Assembly (NCBI GenBank): GCA_029964075.1
Contig: CM057146.1
Coordinates: 8,079,501 to 8,143,500, forward strand
Source of the DNA: Patiria pectinifera
Taxonomy: Eukaryota > Echinodermata > Asteroidea > Valvatida > Asterinidae
DNA length: 64,000 nt
Direction: 5' to 3'
Part shown: piece after piece, positions 42,544 through 53,700 of the stretch
Numbering within the stretch: position 1 is the stretch's first letter
Layout of the letters: each line of letters opens with the position of its first letter
Made by a program: the position numbers and the translations under genes
The notes under the pieces: generated by a model
The model's database searches: none
Told to the model about the DNA's origin: nothing
Seen by the model: only the letters and a program-made list of their open reading frames with translations

Positions 42544-45500
42544 ATGGCGTGTCGCGTGGCGTCAATAGTGGTGGTCGCTGTTTTTCTTTTGGTCCAAGCG
42601 GTGGCTGAGGAACCTAAACCATGTTGCTGGATCAGTCAGATGTATGGAACATGCAGTAAGTTTTAGGGGGTTGAATGTGTGTAAGATCCTAACACTTCCC
42701 CAATACCTGTGTTCCCCAATACCTATGTTTCCCAACCCTAACCCTAACCCTAAGGATTTCGGGGAACATCGGTATTGGGGAACATCGGGTAGACCCCGGT
42801 GTGTGCTGAAAACATTGGGCCGAGCTGACCACTCACAGGGCTACCGGATGAAATCAAACATGTTGAACGTTTTCACATCCGATTTCACCAGATTCGATTA
42901 TGTCACCGGAAATTCACATGAATCAACTTTGACGGATGCCATTTTGGGTCATCATTGGACTGGTCATCATGACTGTGACCGGTCATCATGTGACTGATCA
43001 ATCAAGATACCGATCATATAGAACGGAATCGGGCATGTGTGCGGGAAATGTTGCAGTCTAACCACAACGCGTATCGGTTCATCGGATATCGGCCATCGTA
43101 CAGAGGTGTGCGCTCGCTGAAAATTCGTACCGATATGGCCGTACACGGCGCGAACGGATAAAACCAAATTTGTTTGAGTTTTTTGCATCCGATTTTTTAC
43201 CGGATCCGATTTTACCTGGCGCTTATGAAATTCCAAGATAAAATTCCAACATGAATGTTTCTTGGGGTGATTACCATTAGAAAATATTCTGTCAAAAATT
43301 ATTTCCAGAGAAAGGGCAACTCCGTGTAAAATGTCCATAGGAAGGTCGCGGATGGGTCCAGAAGCTCAAAGACAAAATGGCGTGCTTCCAGGCTCTATTG
43401 TTGAACAAAATCGTGGAAAATGTTGACTTGTTCTGACTTTTTGACCGGAAGGTCTTTGTGAATGGGAAAAAATTGCTCTGCCGGTATAACTATAACTATA
43501 ACTATAACTTACAACGTTTATAATGCGCTTTCCACCATGTTTCAAAGCGCACAGTAGTTTCTTGTACAATTATCAATTATTTACAATCTACAATTATTTA
43601 CTGATCAAAGGCTTGTGAAAAAAGAAAGCTCTTAAGTACTGTCTTAAACGAGTCCAATGAATCAGTTTCACGGATGTGGATGGGAAGAGAGTTCCAGAGT
43701 TTCGGGGCTAGCACAGTATAGGCACGGTCGCCATAGCGGGTTTTGGTTTTAGGTCCAGGCAGTAACTGAAGATGGGCTGTAGAATGCGATCGGAGGTGGC
43801 GGGATGTAGATGAAATGGCTGTGGACCGGGTAGATACGAGCTTCTGGAGGTATGATGGGGCAAGGTTGTGAATGATTTTGAAAACAAGGAGAAGTGTTTT
43901 GAAGATGATGCGTTCGTGAACCGGAAGCCAATGAAGAGACCGAAGGACTGGTGTAATGTGGTCATGTTTCTTAGTCCGAGTGACCATTCTGGCAGCGGAG
44001 TTTTGAATACGTTGTATACGTTGCCGGTATAAGCAGTGTGATTCGTTTCTTATGTCCCTGACTTTGCACTTAAGCCTTTATAATATTGTAACTACACAGT
44101 GGTCCAGGAGGATAAGGAGTTGGAGGATGGTACTATAGTCGTGCAGGACACGCTGGCCGAGTTTGCCTACGATAAAACGTTCAGCGCTAAGGCCTTCATT
44201 TTCACCGAGACCTATGAAAACGGCACCCAGCTCATCGCGCGGATTGTAGAGTTATCTGATTTGGTAAGTTTACATATAGTTCGAGCTTCAACAGCATGTA
44301 TGCATGAAAACTCTCCATTTCCTCCGAAACTGTCTGAAAGCTGGATTGTTTTTCTGAATGCCCAACTTACTTTTCCTGTGTTAGTAACTATAGTTAAATG
44401 TGCTTCCAAAACAACTGTCAAGTTGTAAGAACGTTATACCTCAAAGTCAATAGTGCAAATTTTCAGTGCAAACAGTGCAAACAGGTGGCCGACAACCGAT
44501 GTTACGGAAACTCTCTAAAACTGGTTGAGTCCCTTTTATAAGACTAACTAGAACCTCTACCTCCCGAAAAAAACTGTCAAGTCTACATTGTGAACAGAGT
44601 TCTTGTGATTCGACTTGTTACCCACTTGTCACCCACTCACAGTTGACTCAATTTTAGACTCTTGTTTCTTACAATTACAAGGTGTCTCCAAAAATGTAGC
44701 AGTCAAACTTTTTTTCTGAGGAAACTTAATCGAATTGTTTTTTGTAAAACAAAAAATTACAATGAGATCATAGAGAGCTTTCTCTACCCTTGACAGGATT
44801 TTGTTCTGTGGGATTTGGACCTTTTGTTTAAAACTCACGGCAAAGTTTGTAAAGACTGTCCAAATCGGTTTGGGCCACTTTCTTCACCTTCTTGGTTTGT
44901 GAAAACATCGTAGATACCAATTGGCTCAAATTGGAATTGAAATCCTTTCATTTAATTAGGTGTATCTCTGGACTGGAGTGTCCAAACGAGATGGGATAAA
45001 GACCATTGTGTACAGTATTTACTACACTTAAGCAAACAAAGATAGTGCTAGTATTTTTAATATTTATGGTTGACTGCTTCACTATTTGAGACACCCTGCA
45101 TTTAAGGATAAGTCACAACAATCTTGAGGTTTATTTTAAATTTTCATTTGCTTTTGCGCACGTTGATCCCATAGGGGATATCCTACTTCATCCAGGACAA
45201 CCAAGGCCAGACGAAATGCTCGAAAAAGCGGATCCCTGCCCGGTTCAAACCAAACTGCGTCCCTGGTAAATTACTTGTAAAGCTTGACTTTAACGGGATC
45301 ACAACATCACAATCAATGATTCAATAAAATAGGTCTTGGTTTCAGAACTGTTCAAGGAAATATGAGCACTCTATACCGTTTGCATCTGTGACCTTGGCAC
45401 CCTTCAAAATCTTTCAAAATCTATCCTAGGGATTTTTTTTGCCAGACAGACGAAGTTACGAAAGAGCCAGCCTATTACTATTCACAGGGCTGACCCTTCA

Positions 45501-48312
45501 AAGGTGAAAATACATGTACAACGACTTTTAAAAACTTTAGCCTCAAGGGTTCATTTTGGATTATGCAGAATCTTGTAGAGTTGAGCATAATGAAGGAATT
45601 GGGAGGTTCCTGGCACAAAAATACACATGTCCTACACTGCAAAAATTGTGGTGTTAATTTAACACCATTCGGTATCTATATAGGACAACACCAGTAAAAT
45701 TTAACACCAGATGGTCCTATATAGATACCAATGGTGTAAATTTAACACTGCAGTTTTTGCAGTGTACATTCTGACGAATATACAATGAGGCCCTCAATGA
45801 TTTTAGGAACCATAAGCAAGTGGCTAGAATGTATAGCATACATACAAAAGTGTCATTTCAAATGAGAACTTTAAGTACTTTTCTTTAAAAAAAACCACAC
45901 AATTACTTTCAGCAAGTGTAAACCATATTTGCTTGGGTATTAACATTAGGCCCCTAACTTACTTTTGAGAACTTACAAATGTTGGTGCATTCCGAGGGGA
46001 CACGATTTACGTTTATGTTACAGAAGCGGCTCGATTGTGGTCTAACGCTACTCTTGGTGACCACGCCCTCAATGGCAACATATGGGAACGCAACAAATTT
46101 GAGGATGGACTGCTTACCAACACGACCTACTTGATGGCGGCCGACTACTGCGTGCCACTTACTGTCAACCATGTCGTTTATAACTTGAACCCAAGCCCGC
46201 CAGGTAAGTGAAAGAGGTGCAGCACTCAAAAGTGGGGGACTCTCTTATAATCCGGATCCAGAGGGGGTTTGAGGGGTCGAACCCCCCTCCCCAGCTAAAA
46301 CATGTCGAAGAAATACATTAAAAATAATGCGAAACACACCCCCCCCCCCGCTCTGACACCCCCACAAAATGATACTGGAGAGATAATATCCGCCTGTGCA
46401 CAAAATTCGCACAGAGCTAGCTGTGTTAGTTCTGTATATTTTGTACACTATTCTGTAATAAGTGTTTTTATAATCGTCGACTTTGAGAAGCGCCCCCATT
46501 GAAAGTATGGCACGAGCCGCCCCCGGCCAGGCGTCCGAGAACAAAACATGTCTAGACACTTCAGCATTCATTTGTTGATGAAACATCCCCCCCGCAAACA
46601 TTCCTGGATCCGCCCCTATGGGCCACATTTTTGTAAAAGAGAGTTTTAAAAATGTACTCCTCTTTAGTTTTTGTTTAAATTTTTTGTATTTTTCACCCTC
46701 AAGTGTCCCTTTAATGTGCTGGATTGGCTTCAAACCGCCAAGCTCTGTTCTCTAAATTTATTGAAATCGATTTTAGGAATAAAATTCTCCGCTTTTTTAT
46801 CATTCTCCATCTTTATCAAAAATCGTACCTCCGCTTGCACAAAACAACATGCAATTCGAAATGTGTTTGGATTAACGGCGTAGTATCTTTGTAATCTCTT
46901 TCCCCCTCCTCAAATTACGAAATGTGTCTCCGCCCCCAAAAGAGAAAGTTTCAAATGTTTCATCTACAGTAAAAAGTATCGTTATATGATTCTCCTTGTG
47001 GGCATATTTCACCAAAATTTTAAAATTGACGCCCCGCCAACAAAAATATCAGAGAAAATGGGTATACCATTGTTCAGAACGTCTTCATGTCGGCTCAAAC
47101 GCACTTTTCTAGAACCACAAAATGTACTCGAGTTTCAATAGTGTTTCATCAATAATCCCTGAAATGTCAAAGAATGTTTTACTTTGATTGCAAATCAAGG
47201 ACGAATTTTTCACCATAAGTTAACTGACTACTTCCAAAAATAAGTCCAATCAAGCAACCTGGAGACCGTCGAGCTTTGCTTATCAAAAGTTGGATAAAGA
47301 CATATAGTGAGGCAGTATGTGAAACTGTTACTCTGGAACACCATATTTGGCCCATACAAAGTAATTTCAATCATTTTTTCCCTCCAATTGTAGAGGTGGA
47401 TCTTGTCACCTATGCCTATGCTGACGTTAGGCTTGGAATTTGTGACAGGGAGAAGTTCTTTCACATTCCTGAGGAGTGTTCACAGGTAACAGCATGGAAG
47501 ATATCTTGATTTGAATTCGACATATTATCCCCATGCTTTTGCATAGCGATTCTCCACATGTAGGCTTAACTACAGATGTAGCCCTAAATCCTCAAATTTC
47601 AATACATTTTGTTTGCTCGGTGGGTGTTAGGGGTAACTTGCCACTTTAAGATAACCTTGGGATGCTGGACTCTCGGTGACAGTGATACGCATCAATTTTC
47701 CTCTTGTTTTCCAACAACATCTTGCAAAAATTGCCTGTAGACTTTCTTTGATTTCCTCAGTCTCTCACGTATGCTGGTTGAAGGCATATAGCATCATTTG
47801 TTCCAAAAAAGTTTTCTACTAACGAATTAATATCATAAAGCCTTACTTGGATAAAGATCGTACTGGCCGTAAACACACAATGAAATCCATCTGGTTTGCT
47901 GCCATTTAGAAGAAATCAAGAAATGTATATGATTCCCAACTATCAGTCATCAGGGTGCTACAACATAGTGTTTCGTGATCAAAAGGTCGTGCACAAAAGA
48001 TGTCTTTAGTTCACCCATTTTCTCGAAAAGTGAACCATAATATGCACTGAGTTTCAACAGGTTAAGTTTTGAACATTCGTTTTTGGATTTTGAGTGGTGT
48101 TATTTAATATTGAAAACGAACAAAATGAGTTTAACCGGCTTTAATTCCCCAAAATTTAGATGGTTGTTTTGATCAGCTGCCCCCAACTCATTTGAATCTT
48201 TCCCCCTTTTTTCATTTCACAGAGTCAGGATGCCATGACGCCGTTCATGGAGAAGAAGCTGAAACAACGTCAGATGATGGAGATGCCCTTCCGTCTCGAC
48301 ACACTCATGTGA
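42544..48312 (+). CDS. Ependymin-related protein, gene A
   Basis: Six coding exons: 42544-42655, 44100-44263, 45175-45265, 45997-46203, 47394-47485 and 48223-48312, all GT/AG with phases 1,0,1,1,0. The 251-residue product has a signal peptide (MACRVASIVVVAVFLLV), PKPCCWISQMYG, EFAYDKTFSAKAFIFTE (the ependymin YD...E strand), RFKPNCVP, AADYCVPLT and RLGICDREKFFHIPEEC. N-glycosylation sites are at residues 78, 139 and 164. Predicted secreted glycoprotein with a lipid-binding-type fold. An in-frame alternative acceptor near 45969 would lengthen exon 4 by about nine residues (ELTNVGAFR). Intron 1 contains an antisense LINE, intron 3 a MITE, and AATAAG at 48389 may serve as poly(A) signal. Tandem duplicate of B, divergent from C. 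Confidence 0.9.
42690..42796. mobile_element. MITE with telomere-like core, copy 3
   Basis: CCCTAACCCTAACCCTAAGG is followed by ATTTCGGGGAACATCGGTAT and ends GGGTAGACCCC, the inverse of the left end of copy 2. The left arm is shortened. It lies in intron 1 of gene A, about 35 bases after the donor. Confidence 0.7.
43488..44037 (-). mobile_element. 5'-truncated LINE (CR1/L2 type) in intron 1 of gene A
   Basis: On the minus strand RIQNSAARMV, HITPVLRSLHWLPVHERIIF, LAPSYLQKLV, YGDRAYTVLAPKLWNSLP and DSLDSFKTVLKSFLF form the C-terminal end of a CR1/L2-group reverse transcriptase. The frame is open to a stop at 43598, followed by a 3'UTR ending in TTATAG repeats (43488-43508). Only the last 145 or so codons remain, so it is inactive. 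An intact frame suggests a fairly recent insertion. Confidence 0.85.
45635..45764. mobile_element. 130-bp palindromic MITE in intron 3 of gene A
   Basis: CACTGCAAAAA at the left is inverted as TTTTTGCAGTG at the right, with inner arms (GGTATCTATATAGGAC) also paired. TA flanks both ends. The near-complete palindrome fits a Tc1/mariner-type MITE. Confidence 0.75.
46248..46617. mobile_element. Poly-C MITE with GGATCC ends in intron 4 of gene A
   Basis: The left end ATCCGGATCCAGAGGG and right end CCTGGATCCGCCCC are imperfect inverted repeats. The interior has C runs and a non-coding body. A similar end structure occurs at 53702-54012. Confidence 0.55.
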
Positions 48313-48436
48313 TTTCGAAGCTCGGCGATGCACGCTATATCAAGCCTAGAATAAGGTTTTCTTTATTGATATACAATGTAGTTGTTAGAATAAGTTTACA
48401 AAGTAACAGACGGTCATGGCAAAAAGCTGATGATTA

Positions 48437-48816
48437 GGCCAAAAAAAAAAAGTCTGTCTCTGGTCAGCGCGCGCGTCGATTTTAAGCATGCGCGTCGATC
48501 TTTTTTTTGTTTGGTAAATGTTCCGCGGTAGTTCCAACAGCGCCCTCTATTTCCGCACCTCCTCAATTTTTTTTACCAAAGAGCACAAAGGAATGGGAAA
48601 TGGCACCAATGCAAATGATCGAAAGCACCAAGGCAAATTATGGAGGACACCAATGTACACGAGGACACCAAAAAAGCAAAATAGTACCCCACCTTGTCTG
48701 TACAATCCAAGCTTGAAGAAAAGAAAAAAAAAAGCCAAAAAAAAAAAAAGCCGCGTGGCCGCGTCAATTCCGGAACTATGGTCTGACCAGAGACCGAATA
48801 TATATTTTTTTTGGCC
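48437..48816. mobile_element. PIF/Harbinger-like MITE, copy 3
   Basis: GGCC plus A-run at the left, T-run plus GGCC at the right, TTA on both flanks (48434-48436 and 48817-48819), and the CACCAA-rich body shared with copy 1. It lies about 125 bases after the stop codon of gene A, so it may fall in or just past its 3'UTR. Confidence 0.8.
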
Positions 48817-50584
48817 TTATACCAGGTGAGTCTGAAGTTTACTCAAAGTAGTTGGGATTACATCGGCGCTTACTCTCATTTTAAAGTAGTTGAGACTCTT
48901 GTATCACAATGTATTTAACAGTACGTGGGTTTCTTTGCTTATATTGCCCTTCTTTTCCTTTGGAGCAAGAAAATTGCTCAAACCCTAAAGTAGATGAAAA
49001 ACAGGAAAAAATACAGTGAACACCCCCCCCCCCCCTTCTCCAAGCCAAATCCTGGGTGCGCCACTGGCGGAAAAGTTTCACTTGGTATTTCATGCACCTG
49101 TCTTATCTTAACTTTGAGCAAGTGCTCTGTCATTAAATCGGAAGGTGTACTTTTCGGGGTAATTGCAAATGTTCCCTTGTGGCTTTCAGAGAAGATTCAA
49201 ATTAATATTGTTGCCAACTTTGGCGATGAATTTCCAGAAAAAAAAAAGTGGTCTTAGACCAACAGTCTCGGATAGGAATCGGTAGCCGAAGGAAATTCCT
49301 CAACTTAGTGTTGCGCTCGTGACCTGATGCATGGGTTTACATTATGAAAGGGTAAACGGCCCGGCCCGGGTTTTTGCCTAATAATGCATTGTCATAATAA
49401 TCTGCACGCCGTTATAACAGGAATAATCCAAACTAAAAGAACTTCCCAGGGATCTCTCTAGTCTCAAGGTTCATCAAATCCCCTTAAAGCCGTTTGTAGA
49501 ACCGGACAGGAACTCGGGAAAGAATTTACTGAGGGGGGGGGGGCCTTTTTTCCAGTAGCACGATTTTACCGTGGTTATGTGGCCTATTTTCGAGTAGTTT
49601 AATAGGGGTGTAAATGGCGCTACCAAGGTCAAAATAGTCCCCCCCCCAAAAAAAAAAAAATTGCTCAGCTGCAGCACGTAGCTGTCGTGTGTGGCGGGCT
49701 TTAGGACAATTTTCTACAGGTGCTAATCAGGTGCTAAGAACAAAATATAATGTGCTTTCCTTTGCAAAACTTAATTGAATGCCATTCTTTTAACATCTCA
49801 TGCACACTGCAAAATGTATAATGCGTACTGCCTGTCAGAGGTTGTCTGTTTTTGCCTAAAACTTGCTCCATGATATGGTCGGGCCGTTGTAGTTCCCGTA
49901 TTCCATATGACACACTATCATCCTAACATGGATTAAACTATTAATATTATCGTACAAAAAAAGCCAGAAATTTCCTAAATGTCCCTGAAATCGCCATGCA
50001 ATATTACTTACGATCTACTTTTTAGTATGTCTATTGCTGAGTTCTTCACCTCAACAGCGACCCAAACCCTTGAAAACTTTTGGACTCAAAATTTCCGCCA
50101 TCTCTTTTAAATAAATACATATCTGCATCCGCCACTGCTTACACCCGTCATTTTCTCCACAGCTTCATCTGTACCATTTTCTGGTATAATGTGTTTCTCT
50201 CTCAGACCTCTGGGCTATTAATGTCTATTGATGCTGGTTGTAATGTGTTTTGGACTTCGGGGATTCAAAGGGGACCGTTATTTCCTTCTTTACTTAATTA
50301 GCTAGTGAATTTATTCCATTTTCCATTCTCTAGCCTCTTTCATAAATAAACCGCAGATGACAAAACGTTCCCTTGTTTCTTGTGGGTTATATATCAGCCG
50401 ATGAGAGTGTGCTGTATAATAAAGCTATCGTAGGCCTACAGCAAGCGCTGTACCTGGTGCAAACGTGGACGTCGGGCGCAAGGCCGCCCGAAGCGCATGG
50501 CTGGCTTTCTTGAAAAGACAAATCTTTACAGCTTTTTGTTGCTTTAAATTCGGATTCAGATTCCTAGGTGTTTTTTTTTCATAT
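48817..50584. other. Intergenic between genes A and B
   Basis: Contains poly-G/poly-C MITE fragments (about 48995-49075, and 49500-49665 sharing CCTATTTTCGAGTAGT with 8029-8322). No exon is supported. Confidence 0.45.
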
Positions 50585-50774
50585 TGTATGACGACCCTGG
50601 ATCCTTTTATGTACACGTAGAGCCGTTCCCTATAATACAGCCTATAGCGCCCAATGTTGGAAATCTGTCTACACAAGTTAACAGTAGGCCTATATTGCAA
50701 ATGAATGCTAGCTGTGTATATGCCCATGCCAAAATTAATGTACTCGGCCTAAATCCTGATAGCGTATTCCAGCA
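50585..50774 (+). promoter_or_regulatory. Conserved upstream region of gene B
   Basis: Duplicate of 42325-42543 upstream of gene A, without the TATATATATA run. Shared blocks are likely promoter or 5' leader elements retained since the tandem duplication. Confidence 0.4.
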
Positions 50775-53700
50775 ATGGCGTGTCGCGTTGCGTCGGCAGT
50801 GGTGGTCGCTGTTTTTCTTTTGGTCGTCCAGGTTTGGGCCAAGGAACCCCAACGATGTTGTTGGATCAGTCAGATGTATGGAAACTTTGGTAAGATTAAG
50901 AGAAAGAAATGTGTGTAAGATGTGTAAGATTGTAACCCTATATAGCTCCCTAGTATATAGGCCTATAACTATTTAACAAATCTTAAATCAGACCTTATAA
51001 ATTATCACGGAAAGAATGTTGCATCGTGACGCCACTTTTTTGAGGTCGTTTAATCCACAAATGTTGAAAAGACATGAATCTGGAACTGAGAAACATTTAA
51101 AGTTTTGTTAGAAAATACTTTTAAAATGGTTTTGACTCTACATACAGTTTGCAACACAACCGGTGCAGTGGCGTCTGGATACGGACAGTACATTCTTTCC
51201 TATTGTCAACTCGTTAGTGTTAAAGGCCTACATTCATTTACGTAAACGTATAAATTGTAAATGAATTTGAGACAGGGTTCAACCGTTTTGTGAACATAAC
51301 AAATATAGGATTTTATATTTCACTGAGAAAAACACATGGAAACGTAAGGTACCACTGACTGATTTCTGAACCTTCTTTTGTGCTTGGTCTCTCAAAGAAA
51401 ACTAACTAGAAACGTTTAAGGGAAGATACAACATTTTGCAAACATCACAAAACGAAATGATCAAATTATCACGAAATACCTTACTGGATTGTTAGGGAAT
51501 GACAGTCTAGAGCATCCTGTAAAATCGTGGCTCCTGGTGTGCTGACATTTTTAAGAAAACATTGTATTTTCCCAACACTGGTCGGCCGACCAGCGTTGGA
51601 AACATTGGCTTTTTTCTAAAACTCTTCTGAAGTTTTCATATTTAGTTATTCCGCATTTTTTTTTAACAATTGATTACACACCTGTGAAGGGGTACAAGCC
51701 CTGGACTGATTCTCCATACCTTACAATTTCCCAAAGTCTATAAATTGCTCCGTTTTATCTTAAGTGGGATCAGGGAACCAGACTACAAGAACATGATTGA
51801 TTTTTTTGGGTTTTCCAGCATCTAAAAGCCCAAAAAGTGAAAAGTCAGTTTAACAATATTTGCTATAGCATGCTTATCCTCCAAATACATTTATATCTGA
51901 AAATTGTAGCAAAAGCAAATGTCCGTACTGTGAAGCCCAGTATTGGACTTTGACTGGTGCTGAAAAACATACAAAAAATGCCAGCTTTACTCGCTCTTTA
52001 GCCCACAAAATTCTCCTAAATTTTCATGAGGCAAAGGTCCTGAAATCAGTATGAGAGTAAAGCAAAGCGATTTTAATTTGACGCCTAAGACTAGACTGGT
52101 ACATGTCCAGCTTTTTGAAAAGATTGACCGTTCAGAAGTCTGGTGGCATGACCTGATGGCTATGGAAAGAAACAGAGATCAGGTACAACACCAGATGTTT
52201 CTTTTGATACAGTACTGTCGACTGATGCAGTACTGAAGTTGTGTTGGACTGGTTGTTTCATGTGCCAGTCTATTTCTTGTCTTGCATGTTTTTAATATCT
52301 TAAGTTTCGGGACTCTTATGCATAGCATTGAGACCTAATTTTTCGGACTCGGTCAAGCCTTTAAATATTGCCCTTTAAAAAAAAAACAGGAAAAAAAATC
52401 ATATATTCGGTAAAGAATTTAAATAAAACAGGTGTTATTCCTACCGAACTTGGATTATTTTCTGTCGAATGCTTATGCACGGTTTAAAAATAAAATGACT
52501 TTGGGATTGGGCATCATTTCCAATTTTGGTGGAAAATGAACAAAGGCTCCCACAAAATTTGGAACACAACTATACCAAAGAGGTATCGGGGTACTACTCT
52601 TCCCAGGTTTAAGTTAAACTTAATTTAATGGACACCTTCTGTTGTTGTGGTGTGAAGGTTATCTATCAACTCCTTTGTAATGTCTCTTATACTTTGCATC
52701 ATAACCCCTTTATTATTGTAACTCTAAAGCGCTTCAGCAGAATAAGGAGTTGGAGGATGGGACTATTGTCGTAGAAGAGACGGGCGGAGAGTTTGCCTAC
52801 GATAAGACCTTCAGCGCCAAGTCCTTCATTTTCACGGAGACTTTTGAAAACGGCACCCAACTCATCGGGCGGTTTGTGGATTTATTCGATTTGGTAAGTT
52901 TATACTACGAACTTTCTTTGAACACCGTTCGCTTCTTTGGATCTGATACACCGTACCCTCTGGAGACATGGGCACAATAGGGAACAAAAGATTGCATACG
53001 TCTCCACAGGGTTATCACGAAATGGATATATGGATTTTACTCCAAAACTAGGAATTACCAAGGTGTGTTAATCCGTCCGTATTTTATGTAAAGGATATTA
53101 AGTCCGAATTTCAGCCAAGGAAATTAATTCTGGTTAAAAAAGGAGCATTTTGAAACTATACTTTCAAACTCGAAAAATGTAGTACACGATAACAAAGAAA
53201 TGTCTCCACAAAGATAACAATTCCAGTATGTATGTCCTTGTGTATAGAATGCTGTAGTTGAGAGTGGGGGATCTCGGCGGTCCGTATTAGTCTTTTCAAG
53301 TCTTCGTACAAGAAAGCTCTTATCTCCCAATATGCATCTTAGCCTTCCCTTTCCAAAAAAAAGAAATCTTCACACAAAAAACCTGGCGACCAAACACTCA
53401 AAAATGTACTGAGAAAAATTGCTTTTGTTTGTTTAAATGCCACGAGCCACGTGTTTACCAAACCCAAATAGCGCCCTCAGATTGCATGCGCCATTTCTCA
53501 ATTGGGCTAATATAGTGCAGGCGCTTGATTTGATTTGAAGCCAACAGGAGAAGACTGGTACATGACTGTTCCAAACGATCAAAAAGTGGGCCATTGTGTA
53601 TAGTCTGGTGCCAAAAACATGGATGAAATGTATGGAAATATTGGCTTGTCACCAAGTCCTACTACATCAGGGAAAACCATATGCGCCGTGACTAATTGCA

